Part shown: positions 25,577 through 33,846 of the stretch, piece by piece
Numbering within the stretch: position 1 is the stretch's first letter
How the letters are laid out: each line of letters opens with the position of its first letter
NCBI GenBank assembly: GCA_016933955.1
Contig: JAFGTT010000032.1
Location: 186,001 to 250,000, forward strand
DNA: 64,000 bases
Direction of reading: 5' to 3'
Source: Candidatus Zixiibacteriota bacterium
GTDB taxonomy: Bacteria; Zixibacteria; MSB-5A5; GN15; PGXB01
Translations under genes and position numbers: made by a program
Notes under the pieces: model-generated
Told to the model about the DNA's origin: nothing
Seen by the model: only the letters and a program-made list of their open reading frames with translations
Database searches by the model: none

Positions 25577-25858
25577 TCAGTTCGGAATCCATATTTTTTG
25601 TGCCGCTATCAGTTCAATTCCTCCGGAAAAATAGAGGACGCTCTCCGAGAGGGTAACAAATGCCAATCCTTTGTAGCTGGTCAGATAGCGATATTTCCTG
25701 AGCATGAAACCGCCCCGGGCCATCACTACCACCGGGCGATCCGCCCTCTGGATTATTTTCATAAAGTCATCGGGGGAAACACTGACCAGCACTCCCGAGG
25801 CTTTGGTTGCTTTGGCTATGGCCGCGGCGGCCGCCGCGGCACCTCCATTATAAGACAT
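25577..25858 (-). CDS. Conserved-looking 93-residue protein with poly-Ala N-terminus
   Basis: The ATG at 25858 has GGAG nine bases upstream; a TTG at 25867 overlaps that site and is not preferred. The protein begins MSYNGG, runs into seven alanines and continues ATKASGVLVSVSPDDFMKII, then ARGGFMLRKYRYLTSYKGLAF and ends in AQKIWIP. It has no signal peptide. I recall similar short proteins in unrelated bacterial genomes, so it is probably a real conserved family, but I know no function. It follows a methyltransferase gene by 21 bp on the same strand and is closed by a terminator, so the two form a small operon. Confidence 0.75.
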   Translation of the reverse strand: MSYNGGAAAAAAAIAKATKASGVLVSVSPDDFMKIIQRADRPVVVMARGGFMLRKYRYLTSYKGLAFVTLSESVLYFSGGIELIAAQKIWIPN

Positions 25859-25879
25859 AATTTTCAACTCCCCACAGGA

Positions 25880-26503
25880 TTAATTCGGTTTTTTCAAAAC
25901 CAATGAATGAAAATATGTTTTCGGATTTCCCAGCGGAATCAAATTAAAATAATAAATTTCAAATGCTCTGGCGACAATTTCTTTTAAATTCATATCAGTA
26001 TAAAATGAAAAAAAACGATGCGGCTCATATACATCATCATCAAGGATACCTTCAAAATCAACCCCCCCGTACGCTCCCATATAGAATAATCCATCATCTG
26101 TCATTAGCCTTCCAATATTCTGCAGTACCTGGGACAAATCTCTTTTGGGTATATGTAATAAGCTATTCAGCGCCCAGACTGCATCGAAAGATGAATCTTT
26201 TAAACAGGGATCCATAATATCCATTAAGACTGTTTCGATTCCTCTTTTTCGGCAGCATGAAGCCATCCGGTATGAAAAATCAGCCGCTACAGTATTGATA
26301 AACTCTTCTTTTACGAAAAAAGCCGAATCCCGTCCCGGTCCGGATCCGAGATCAAGAATCCTCCGAACACCTGATTTTTTTTGAAGATCAAGAAACATCT
26401 TCCGCTCGGCCGCTTTCCATGATGATATCCTGTCATTATCCCGGACTGCCGCGTTAAGATCATAGGCCCGTATCAGGTCATGTCTATTCTGTTCATCAAG
26501 CAT
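25880..26503 (-). CDS. Class I SAM-dependent methyltransferase
   Basis: 207 residues, with the core LDLGSGPGRDSAFFVKE (motif I), VAADFS (motif II), FDAVWALNSLLHIPKRDL (motif IV region) and FYMGAYGGVDFEG. The pattern is close to Methyltransf_11/23 proteins acting on small molecules. No ribosome-binding site is visible before the ATG. It heads a two-gene operon with the poly-Ala protein. The substrate is unknown. A GNAT gene lies just upstream on the same strand (37 bp). Confidence 0.85.
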   Translation of the reverse strand: MLDEQNRHDLIRAYDLNAAVRDNDRISSWKAAERKMFLDLQKKSGVRRILDLGSGPGRDSAFFVKEEFINTVAADFSYRMASCCRKRGIETVLMDIMDPCLKDSSFDAVWALNSLLHIPKRDLSQVLQNIGRLMTDDGLFYMGAYGGVDFEGILDDDVYEPHRFFSFYTDMNLKEIVARAFEIYYFNLIPLGNPKTYFHSLVLKKPN

Positions 26504-26540
26504 TTCTGACTAATAAAAAAAGTGACAATTAACCCAGGCC

Positions 26541-27038
26541 TTATTCGACTTTTTTGAAATACTGGACCGGTCCCCGCCAACGATCGTTTTCAAGTATGAC
26601 CTCTTCAAACCTGCCGCCAGTATATTGCCCGATAACATGTCTCCAGAATTCCCGGGCTTCATAATTATGCGGGGTCTCCGCTATTTCCCAGCGGCCCGGG
26701 AATTTATCGAAAATCCGAAAGGCCATGGTGGAACCGACCCCGCGCCGGCGGTATTTCCGCATGACGAAAAACTCCGCCATTACATGAGTCTTCTCCGGGG
26801 AGTCGAAATAAGAATGACAACGGACCAGGACAAATCCGGCCGGTCGGCCATCGACATATACCAAATATGGATACCTTCCGGTCTCTTCCCAATAAATATC
26901 GAGATAGGTATAATGGAACAATCCCTGATCATCAACATCGCCCCCCTCGATTTCGCTGAAATCATAAAAATACAACTGCAGTAGCCGCTCCAGAATGGGT
27001 TTCTTATCTCGTCCGGCTTCTTTTATTTTTATAATCAT
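26541..27038 (-). CDS. GNAT-family N-acetyltransferase
   Basis: About 165 residues from the ATG at 27038 (MIIKIKEAGR). The GNAT core is visible: PYLVYVDGRPAGFVLV, then AEFFVMRKYRRRGVGSTMAFRIF with the acetyl-CoA loop RRRGVGS, and EAREFWRHVIGQY. The start is not certain: AGGAGG lies 16 bases upstream, too far, while a TATATT box lies 8 nt before the ATG with a TTGCGT 17 bp earlier, so a leaderless message is possible. A TTG 51 bp further upstream would add residues that do not look like GNAT. Substrate unknown. Confidence 0.85.
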   Translation of the reverse strand: MIIKIKEAGRDKKPILERLLQLYFYDFSEIEGGDVDDQGLFHYTYLDIYWEETGRYPYLVYVDGRPAGFVLVRCHSYFDSPEKTHVMAEFFVMRKYRRRGVGSTMAFRIFDKFPGRWEIAETPHNYEAREFWRHVIGQYTGGRFEEVILENDRWRGPVQYFKKVE

Positions 27039-27164
27039 GGCTATTAAATATACCCCTCCTGATAAATAAACGCAAAGGGCTTCGATCAAGTCACCCGTTT
27101 TATCTCAATAGTCTTAAACTCCGGGTAATATCATATCGATAGCCGGGTGGATCGGATTTTATCA

Positions 27165-27193
27165 TTGACAGAACGGCCCCCAGGCCCCATTAT
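27165..27193 (+). promoter_or_regulatory. Sigma-70-type promoter for the lipoprotein/SH3 operon
   Basis: TTGACA (27165-27170), 17-bp spacer, CATTAT (27188-27193). The predicted leader to the ATG at 27238 is about 38 nt. Confidence 0.65.
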
Positions 27194-27237
27194 CATCCTC
27201 AGGTTTCAAGGGGTATATAACAAAGGGAACCGTTAAA

Positions 27238-28488
27238 ATGCGATGGTTCATGCGGGCAATCATGCCGCTCGGATTGGCTGTGACGGTCGCTCTAATAAAC
27301 TGCGGCCATAAAAAAAATGATCTCAGGGAATTTACGGCCGATCTCATCGATCATAAAGACGACCGCGATATTACCGGCAAATTCTATATCAAAGGCGCCT
27401 CCTACCGGATGGATCGAGAAATCGACTGCGAACAAACCATCATGATTGTCAGCCAGGAAACCGGCCTGACCAGGGTCATTTACCCCGAAAGCCGGGATTA
27501 CTATGTTATCCCCAGCATCAACCGTATGAACATGAAAAACGATCTCTTTCAGTATGCCCGGCTCATCGCCTCAAAAGGCGAAAGCCGCTCCGAAGGGGTC
27601 AGCCCCGTATCCGGCTATGAATGTGAAATATCAATTCTCTCAATGGAAGGCGAAGAGCTTGTCGCCCGGTGGATGCCGACCGATCTCGGATTTCCGCTCC
27701 GGATTGATATGCTGGTAACCGAGGACCGTTATGTCGAACTCCGAAATATCAAAGTCACTGCCGTCGATGACAGCCTGTTTCTTGTCCCCCACGATTACTC
27801 CCCGATGAGTTACCCGGACCAGCCCCGGATCGGGATTCCGGATTGGGCCGACTCGATACCCTCGGCGCCAATCATAACCCCGCCATTCAGGACCAAAGCC
27901 TTAAACGGCGAGATCATCCGCGTCAAGACCGAACCCGGTAAATCCTTCATGTTTCGTGCTACGGATATTACCGGCGACAGCTCTTTCGCCCGGGATATTC
28001 CCTTCCGGGCCGGGAAACCTCTCAAAAATGTTTCCAGTTATGATAACTTTGCCCGGAAAGGCATCTTATATTCCAGACACCCGGAATCGATTACCGAGGC
28101 CGATGAAATCGTGATTCATGTCGAAAAAGGCGGCTTTACCCTTGAAGCCGAGGTAAACAAAGCCGAAGAAAAAGATATTTCTGAGGGTGAGGATTTCAGG
28201 GTGAGCTTGTATCCGGAAAACGAAATCGAGGTCCGTTTTACCAATATCCGGGACAGCAAAGCGGAGTGCAAATTCATGTTTATGTATAAAGGCCGCGATA
28301 TCTCAGTCGGGGCCGATGAACACCGGACTATCACTATGACTTCAATAAATGAAAACAATTCCAAAACACTCCGACATGATAAGGCCGATGAATTGCTGTT
28401 TCGAGTAATCCGGGGAACCATGCATATCAAAGTAACTCAGTATGAAAAAACAAATGGTAGACTAACCCGCGATGCCCACAGGAAATAA
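27238..28488 (+). CDS. Lipoprotein, DUF4412/LolA-like N-terminal domain
   Basis: 416 residues with a signal peptide (basic start, hydrophobic core) and a lipobox-like ALINC, so Cys22 would be lipidated. Residues 30-190 read as a LolA/DUF4412-like half-barrel: KFYIKGASYRMDREID, TRVIYPESRDYYVIP, ELVARWMPTDLGFPLRI, VELRNIKVTAVDDSLF. The second half is a beta-rich region of unknown type with several GK and charged turns. Probably a periplasmic or outer-membrane-associated lipid-handling or structural protein; the function is not known. Weak GGGA precedes the ATG by 7 bases. The stop overlaps the SH3 gene by 17 bp. Confidence 0.75.
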   Translation: MRWFMRAIMPLGLAVTVALINCGHKKNDLREFTADLIDHKDDRDITGKFYIKGASYRMDREIDCEQTIMIVSQETGLTRVIYPESRDYYVIPSINRMNMKNDLFQYARLIASKGESRSEGVSPVSGYECEISILSMEGEELVARWMPTDLGFPLRIDMLVTEDRYVELRNIKVTAVDDSLFLVPHDYSPMSYPDQPRIGIPDWADSIPSAPIITPPFRTKALNGEIIRVKTEPGKSFMFRATDITGDSSFARDIPFRAGKPLKNVSSYDNFARKGILYSRHPESITEADEIVIHVEKGGFTLEAEVNKAEEKDISEGEDFRVSLYPENEIEVRFTNIRDSKAECKFMFMYKGRDISVGADEHRTITMTSINENNSKTLRHDKADELLFRVIRGTMHIKVTQYEKTNGRLTRDAHRK

Positions 28489-28840
28489 AAAAACCGGGCT
28501 ACCGGCTACGGTGATTGCCGAATACCGGACCCCATATCCCGATCCCCTGGTGATTAAAGCCGGTGAAAAAGTCCAAGTGGAACCGCGTCCGTCGGAATGG
28601 CCGGGCTGGATCTGGTGCGTAATTGCAGACGGTCGGAGCGGCTGGGTACCGAAAAAATATATCGATGAAAAACATGGCCTCCATCTGGCCGCTGTTGACT
28701 ATTCGGCGGCCGAACTGAATGTCGCCGTCGGAGATAATCTGACCATTATCAAACAGGAGAGCGGCTGGGCCTGGTGTGAGAATTCAAGGGGTGATCAGGG
28801 CTGGGTTCCTCTTGACAATCTCGACTTCCCATCGAATTGA
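28472..28840 (+). CDS. Two-domain SH3-like protein
   Basis: 122 residues made of two variant SH3 units: the first about residues 10-66 (VIAEYRTPYPDPLVIKAGEKVQV ... WIWCVIADGRSGWVPKKYI), the second about 70-120 (AAVDYSAAELNVAVGDNLTII ... WAWCENSRGDQGWVPLDNL). No signal peptide, so cytoplasmic. The ALYDY-like, GxxGWVP pattern is the eukaryote-like SH3 signature, seen in a few bacterial families. It starts inside the lipoprotein gene, without a strong ribosome-binding site, so translation is probably coupled. Partner unknown. Confidence 0.85.
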   Translation: MPTGNKKTGLPATVIAEYRTPYPDPLVIKAGEKVQVEPRPSEWPGWIWCVIADGRSGWVPKKYIDEKHGLHLAAVDYSAAELNVAVGDNLTIIKQESGWAWCENSRGDQGWVPLDNLDFPSN

Positions 28841-28990
28841 CAATCGCACCATGCGGTCCATTCAAAGCGGACGGCATTATCGGACCGGAAAACACCCGGT
28901 CAATAAAACCCGAATCGGATTCCCATATCACATTATGGTACAAGGCAATACGGGCGTTTTTACATTATTTTTCGGAATCTCAAATAAACA

Positions 28991-29018
28991 TTGACAAGTT
29001 TTTGCCGTAATGTATATT
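28991..29018 (+). promoter_or_regulatory. Promoter of the RRM gene
   Basis: TTGACA (28991-28996), 16-bp spacer, TATATT (29013-29018); an overlapping TATTAT gives an 18-bp spacing. Predicted start near 29026 gives a leader of about 173 nt before the RRM ATG. Confidence 0.7.
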
Positions 29019-29026
29019 ATGGCTGT

Positions 29027-29074
29027 ATGAAAACTTATCTCTGGTATTATTTTTTGAGGCATTCCCATCGGTAA
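29027..29074 (+). CDS. Possible leaderless leader peptide MKTYLWYYFLRHSHR
   Basis: A 15-codon frame whose ATG lies 8 nt after the -10 box, so it could be read from the very 5' end of the mRNA. Five of fifteen residues are aromatic (Tyr, Trp, Tyr, Tyr, Phe) and two are His. It resembles an attenuator leader peptide, though the downstream gene is an RNA-binding protein rather than an amino-acid enzyme. It may be chance. Confidence 0.3.
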   Translation: MKTYLWYYFLRHSHR

Positions 29075-29130
29075 ATCCAACGAAAAATTAAATATCTTGA
29101 GGTAATGGCGCAATAGTGCGCGTGAATGAA

Positions 29131-29181
29131 TTTATCTTGTATTTCCACGTTATATTGAAAAATCGTCAGGGACAAGATAAA
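29131..29181 (+). promoter_or_regulatory. Inverted repeat next to the RRM ribosome-binding site
   Basis: TTTATCTTGT (29131-29140) and ACAAGATAAA (29172-29181) are exact 10-bp complements with a 31-nt loop. The second arm ends 7 nt before GGAG of the RRM gene, so folding could control ribosome access, for example with temperature. Confidence 0.5.
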
Positions 29182-29198
29182 CAAATCTGGAGTGTAGA

Positions 29199-29498
29199 AT
29201 GAACATCTACGTCGGGAATCTGTCATACAATATGACAGAGGATGATCTTCGCCAGACTTTCGAGAATTATGGCGAGGTCACAAGTGCCACCATCATCAAG
29301 GACAAGATCAGCGGCGACTCGCGCGGGTTCGGTTTTGTCGAAATGTCATCCGAGGACGAGGCCATGGCGGCTATCGACGCCCTCAATGGCCAGGAGATGA
29401 ACGGACGCAAACTTAATGTCAACAAGGCTCGTCCGCGCAACGATCGGGGCGGCGGCGGTGGTCGTGAACGTCGCGGTGGCGGCGATCGACGTTTCTAA
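29199..29498 (+). CDS. RRM-type RNA-binding protein
   Basis: 99 residues. One RNA-recognition motif fills residues 1-80, with RNP2 IYVGNL at the N-terminus and RNP1 RGFGFVEM near 47-54; the solvent-exposed aromatics needed for RNA stacking are present. A Gly/Arg-rich tail (GGGGGRERRGGGDRRF) follows. Single-RRM proteins with a glycine-rich tail are known in cyanobacteria and other bacteria, where several are cold-induced. GGAG six bases before the ATG is a good ribosome-binding site. The long structured leader and own terminator show a monocistronic, probably post-transcriptionally controlled gene. Confidence 0.95.
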   Translation: MNIYVGNLSYNMTEDDLRQTFENYGEVTSATIIKDKISGDSRGFGFVEMSSEDEAMAAIDALNGQEMNGRKLNVNKARPRNDRGGGGGRERRGGGDRRF

Positions 29499-29545
29499 GG
29501 GAACTGACTTCTATCGCAAAGCATCGTTTTCAACCAGAAAATGAT

Positions 29546-29577
29546 AAAGGACAGGTTTCAAAACCTGTCCTTTTTTC
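29546..29577 (+). terminator. Intrinsic terminator after the RRM gene
   Basis: A 13-bp stem AAAGGACAGGTTT / AAACCTGTCCTTT with a 2-nt loop leads into TTTTTT. Very strong, and symmetrical enough to act on the converging symporter transcript as well. Confidence 0.93.
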
Positions 29578-29601
29578 TTCTATACATTTATTATTTATCC
29601 C

Positions 29602-31035
29602 CTATCTGGCCGGGAAGACCAGGCTCACCAGCGGATTGACCGCCAGCGAAATCAGCATCCCGACTGTTCCGGCCTGCGGCGAGGGTGTCCCGGTAAGGTA
29701 CAACATCAGGCACACCGTCAACCCCACCAGAGCTGAACTGATAGCGCCGACTTTGCCGGCCCGGCGGGTTAGAAGACCCCAGACAAACGGACCCAGAAAA
29801 ACAGACCCGATCGCGCCCCATGAAATACCCAGTATGGCCACAATCGTGGTCGGTTTAAAATAAGCGATAATGACCGACAGGATCACAAAAAACCCGCTCG
29901 AAACCCGCATCAGCAGGGTTAGTTTTTTGTCCTCGGCATTTTTATTAACGAACCCGGCATAAAAATCCTTGGCCACCGCCGAGCTGGATATCAGCACCAG
30001 AGCCGCCAGAGTGGACATCGAAGCCGATAGAATCAAAAGCAGAATCAGTACCAAAAGTCCCTCCGGGATAATTTTCACCATCAACTCCGGCATCAGGGCA
30101 TCGAATATCGGCCCGCCCTTATCGAATGCCGCCGAAGCGTTTTCCGGGGTCAGAAAGAAACGTGTCGTCGCCCCGGTAAAATACCCGATTCCGCCAATCA
30201 GAACGGCAAAGAAAGTCGAGGCGATCATGCCGATTTTGATCGAGCGGTTATCCCGGATGGCATAGAATTTCTGAATCAGTTGCGGCATGGCAAACGGCGC
30301 CGCACTGGTCAGGAACACCAGACAGAACAATGGCCACCAGCCCGGGGGACCGACTATCGCCGTCAGATCCGGATTGATCGCCTTCAATCCCGCGGTAATA
30401 TTGTTCAACCCGCCGGCCTTATCAATTGCGCAGTACAGAAGAATCACCACCCCGGCCGTCATAATCACCCCGAACACCATATCGATCATGGTCATCGATT
30501 TGTACCCCCCGAGCACCAGGTATATCCCGGTAAAACCACCCATCAATACCAGGGCCAGGGTATAGTCGATCCCGAAGGTGGACCGGAACAGGTACGACAG
30601 CCCCATAAAGACGGCCGCGGAATACGGTACGAAAAAGATAAATATCGATATCGCCGCCATCAGTTTCAAAAACTTGCTCCGGTATCGAATTTCGAAATAC
30701 TCCGACATGGTGTGAACATTGTATTCGGCGGCCATTTTCTTGATCCGGGGACCCATCAGCCACCAGACTCCCAAGACTCCCAGAAGGGCATTACCGGCCG
30801 CAATCCACAAACCGGAATAACCGAATCCCCAGCCGATCTTACCGGCGAATCCGATAAACAGAACGGCCGAAAAATAGGCCGTGCCATAGGTGAAGGCAGT
30901 CATCCAGGGTCCGATCTTGCCGCCCCCCAGGAAAAAATCCGAAAACGATTTCGCCCGGCGCATCCCCAGAAACCCGATAATAATAATTATCAGGGCGTAT
31001 GCGGCGATCACCGCGATTTTTAGAAATTGAGCCAA
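29602..31035 (-). CDS. Sodium:solute symporter (SSS family)
   Basis: 477 residues from a TTG with GGGGAGG four bases upstream; the nearest in-frame ATG is 24 codons later and would remove the first membrane helix. About thirteen hydrophobic segments are present. The SSS pattern includes FFLGGGKIGPWMTAFTYGTAYFSA in the first two helices, GGYKSMTMIDMVFGVIM, and SASMSTLAALVLISSSAVAKDFY in the middle. The family imports proline, pantothenate, sugars and others with sodium; the substrate is unknown here. A good promoter lies upstream at 31071-31099. Confidence 0.93.
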   Translation of the reverse strand: MAQFLKIAVIAAYALIIIIIGFLGMRRAKSFSDFFLGGGKIGPWMTAFTYGTAYFSAVLFIGFAGKIGWGFGYSGLWIAAGNALLGVLGVWWLMGPRIKKMAAEYNVHTMSEYFEIRYRSKFLKLMAAISIFIFFVPYSAAVFMGLSYLFRSTFGIDYTLALVLMGGFTGIYLVLGGYKSMTMIDMVFGVIMTAGVVILLYCAIDKAGGLNNITAGLKAINPDLTAIVGPPGWWPLFCLVFLTSAAPFAMPQLIQKFYAIRDNRSIKIGMIASTFFAVLIGGIGYFTGATTRFFLTPENASAAFDKGGPIFDALMPELMVKIIPEGLLVLILLLILSASMSTLAALVLISSSAVAKDFYAGFVNKNAEDKKLTLLMRVSSGFFVILSVIIAYFKPTTIVAILGISWGAIGSVFLGPFVWGLLTRRAGKVGAISSALVGLTVCLMLYLTGTPSPQAGTVGMLISLAVNPLVSLVFPAR

Positions 31036-31070
31036 GCCACCTCCCCATGTGCAAGTTTTATCGATGGATG

Positions 31071-31099
31071 ATAATAATTAAATCCTAGCATGGCGGCAA
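31071..31099 (-). promoter_or_regulatory. Promoter for the SSS symporter
   Basis: On the minus strand TTGCCG (31099-31094), 17-bp spacer, TATTAT (31076-31071). The predicted leader is about 30 nt. Confidence 0.6.
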
Positions 31100-31199
31100 C
31101 AGGATTATCTCTGTCAAAGTAATTAAATGCCGCTTTCCATTCCGGTTTAGCCATGCCGGGATTAATATATTTCAATGGCACAGATAATGATTAGGCCAT

Positions 31200-31228
31200 A
31201 ATAAAACCGGGGATTTACTCCCCGGTTT
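31200..31228 (-). terminator. Intrinsic terminator after pepF
   Basis: AAACCGGGG and CCCCGGTTT pair exactly over 7 nt and run into TTATT on the minus strand, 20 bp after the pepF stop. Confidence 0.88.
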
Positions 31229-31247
31229 CATTCATTTATCAGTAATT

Positions 31248-33071
31248 TTAGAGTTTATCGGCCAGCCGCTCGACTTCATCGACCCGTTCGGAAAAAAGCT
31301 TTAATGTCGCTTTGAACGGTTCCGGCGTGGTCATATCCACCCCGCACTTTTTAAGCAGTTCAATCGGATAATCAGACCCGCCCGAGGACAATAAACCCAG
31401 ATATTTTTCAATAATACCTTCCTCACCTGACAGGAATTTCTTCAGGATGGCCTGCGAGGCGGCGTACGATGTGGCGTATTGATACACATAATACTGATTA
31501 TAGAAATGCGGTATCCGCGCCCATTTATACCGTGACCATTCGTCCATGGTGATGACCGGGCCGTAGCATTTCCGGGTCAAATCCTCCCACATCCGGTTCA
31601 TCAGGTCCGGCGAAAGCGCCTCTCCCTTTTCGACCTGTTCATGGATCATCAATTCGAACCGGGCATACATTACCTGGTGGAAAAACGTTCCCAGGGTTCC
31701 GTCGATATTCCGGTTGAGCAAAAACAATTTCTGCCTGGTATCGGTCATTTTGGCCAGAAGGTACTGCAGGAGTAATCCTTCATTGAGCGTCGAGGCTACC
31801 TCGGCGACAAAAATCGAATACTGGGCTTTGGGAAACGGCTGTTTTTCATTGGACATATAGCTGTGCAGGCAATGACCCATCTCATGGGCCAGCGTGAACA
31901 TATTGCTGACGGTGTCGTTGTAATTCATCAGGACAAAGGGATGCGCCGAGTAATTCCCCCAGCTATAGGCGCCACTGCCCTTACCCTCCGTTTCAAAGAC
32001 ATCCACCCAGCGGCTCGCGAAGGCCTTTTTCAATACCTCGCCGTATTTTTCACCCAGCGGTTTAACCGCCTCGATCACTTGCTTCACCGCTTCATCGTAG
32101 CCGACCTCGAAATTTTGATCGGGAAAGAGCGGGCAGTAAACATCGTACGTATAAATTTTTTCCAGATCCAGAATCTTTTTTCTGACTGCCATCCATTTAT
32201 GCATTCCGGCCAGGTCCGCCTCGGTCGTATCCAGAAGCGAATGATAAACCGACACCGGAATATTGAACGCATCCAGCCCCCCATGCAGACAACTTTCATA
32301 CCGGCGGGCCCGGGCGTAAAAGACATCTTTGTTGATTGTCGAGGCCAGGGTCGCCCCGATGGTATTAATATGTTCTTTGTAGGCCGAGACCATCGCCTCG
32401 GTGGCGTCACGACGGACCCGCTGATCGGGAGATTCCATAAATTTGGCATAGCGTTGCTTGGTAATAACCACCTCGTCGCCCTTCTCATCGCGGATGGAAG
32501 GATACTTGATATCGGCATCATCAAGCATAGTGAAAATACTGTCCGGACCGCGGGCGATCATCTGGGCCTGCGCCAATAGTTCCTCGACTTCGCCCGAACG
32601 GATATGCTCGCGGTGACGGATCAATTCCCGGATATATAAATCATAAACATCGGTCCGGGGAAATTTTGCGGCCATTTCCAGCAGATGTTCATCGTCTATG
32701 GCCGATAATTCGGGCTCCACAAACGAATAGGCGGCCCCGGCCTGTGATGATAACATGGCCGCCCGCTCGGTCATAGCCTGATAACGGGAAACCCGGTTAT
32801 CGAGATCCTGGTTCAGTTTGGCATACTGATAAAGATTGTGGCAGATCAGACCCAGCTGACTGCGTAATTCGAGACACTCATATAAAACCTCGGGCGAACC
32901 GGCCAGTTGCCCGGTATAACTTTTCGCCTTTTCGATCAACCCCTGCGCTTTTTTGCTGTCGGCTTCCCAGGCGGTATCGTCAGCGTAAAGATCTGTCAGA
33001 TTCCATTTGAATTTTTCGGCAATATCCGAACGCTGCGGAATAGCCCCGGTCTTTTTCAGATCAGTCGTCAT
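31248..33071 (-). CDS. pepF: Oligoendopeptidase F
   Basis: 607 residues, the normal length for PepF (M3B family). The zinc-binding HEMGH (396-400) and the downstream FVAEVASTLNE, whose Glu is the third ligand, are intact. The N-terminal part is the usual helical M3 scaffold. The enzyme is cytoplasmic and trims oligopeptides of about 7-17 residues. AAGGA four bases before the ATG supports the start. It is flanked by terminator downstream and an unrelated lipoprotein gene upstream, so it is probably expressed alone. Confidence 0.96.
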   Translation of the reverse strand: MTTDLKKTGAIPQRSDIAEKFKWNLTDLYADDTAWEADSKKAQGLIEKAKSYTGQLAGSPEVLYECLELRSQLGLICHNLYQYAKLNQDLDNRVSRYQAMTERAAMLSSQAGAAYSFVEPELSAIDDEHLLEMAAKFPRTDVYDLYIRELIRHREHIRSGEVEELLAQAQMIARGPDSIFTMLDDADIKYPSIRDEKGDEVVITKQRYAKFMESPDQRVRRDATEAMVSAYKEHINTIGATLASTINKDVFYARARRYESCLHGGLDAFNIPVSVYHSLLDTTEADLAGMHKWMAVRKKILDLEKIYTYDVYCPLFPDQNFEVGYDEAVKQVIEAVKPLGEKYGEVLKKAFASRWVDVFETEGKGSGAYSWGNYSAHPFVLMNYNDTVSNMFTLAHEMGHCLHSYMSNEKQPFPKAQYSIFVAEVASTLNEGLLLQYLLAKMTDTRQKLFLLNRNIDGTLGTFFHQVMYARFELMIHEQVEKGEALSPDLMNRMWEDLTRKCYGPVITMDEWSRYKWARIPHFYNQYYVYQYATSYAASQAILKKFLSGEEGIIEKYLGLLSSGGSDYPIELLKKCGVDMTTPEPFKATLKLFSERVDEVERLADKL

Positions 33072-33171
33072 TTTATCCTTCCTGATTCAGGTTCAATACT
33101 TCCGATGAATATGCAAAACAATTGCGGGAAATTCAAGACTTCGAACGATGATAAGCACAGAATAAGACAAA

Positions 33172-33795
33172 TTAATAAATAACCGGATTCTTGATAGAAT
33201 TGCCGCCCCAGAAAACAAACAACCTTAGTCCCTTTTCGAAAACCAGGGCCTCGGGAATAGTCATTTCCTCAAAACCGGTACATCCCCGGCACCCGGTCCC
33301 ATGAGGTTCACGATCCGAAAAACGGATCATAACCGTCCACTCCCAGTCCGGTTTCAAGGAGATAGTCAGTTCCTTCTCGGATAAAATTTCTTCTTTATCC
33401 CCCACGAATTTGATATTAATGTCCAGATTTCCTTCAAGGGCCGTAACCAGCGGCCGTGTAAACAACCCGAACTGCTCGGCGGTAATAGCCGTAGAATCAA
33501 TCGGACTGCTCGATAATACCGAATCCTTGGAAAATTGCCCGCCGGCCAGAAAATACTGCGATTGCCCGTCGAATACAGAAATCCGAATCATCTTCAAAAT
33601 GGCCGGAGCCCATTTCTCGGGGATACCGATCTGAAATCGGAGTCTGGCCTGGTCAACACTGTCTGCGACCGTATCGGTTCGTCGCTCCACAACCGGCCCG
33701 GATTTATCATTATCTCCTTTACAGGCAATAACAGCCGCCAGCAGACAGATAATTATTATTCGATCTTTTAATATCAACATAGTCTTTCCGGGCAT
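33172..33795 (-). CDS. Putative lipoprotein of unknown function
   Basis: 207 residues with a signal sequence (LKDRIIIICLLAAVIAC), lipobox VIAC and a charged, disordered linker. The mature part is beta-rich and includes a CRGC motif (TGCRGCTGF) near residue 170 that could bind metal or form a disulfide. I do not recognise the family. There are two in-frame ATGs (33795 and 33780); the second has GGAAAG close by, so the start is uncertain. It is divergent from the membrane-protein gene at 33847 with 51 bp between. Confidence 0.75.
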   Translation of the reverse strand: MPGKTMLILKDRIIIICLLAAVIACKGDNDKSGPVVERRTDTVADSVDQARLRFQIGIPEKWAPAILKMIRISVFDGQSQYFLAGGQFSKDSVLSSSPIDSTAITAEQFGLFTRPLVTALEGNLDINIKFVGDKEEILSEKELTISLKPDWEWTVMIRFSDREPHGTGCRGCTGFEEMTIPEALVFEKGLRLFVFWGGNSIKNPVIY

Positions 33796-33846
33796 TATTA
33801 ATTTTATATTTTCCCCACCCTGTATAATGTATAATTTTTACCCCAT

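Larger units (their letters stand above)
28841..29198 (+). other. Upstream region and long leader of the RRM gene
   Basis: 358 bp without a long gene. It contains a good promoter, a 15-codon upstream ORF, two shorter ORFs (ATG GCG CAA TAG and a 10-codon frame), a GCGC-arm hairpin near 29107-29121, and a 10-bp inverted repeat just before the Shine-Dalgarno. These parts are listed separately. Confidence 0.6.

Noticed and set aside
30839-31054. ATG-started frame overlapping the SSS symporter start
   Set aside because: It is in another frame and is only an overlap shadow; the symporter's TTG start has a good GGAGG.
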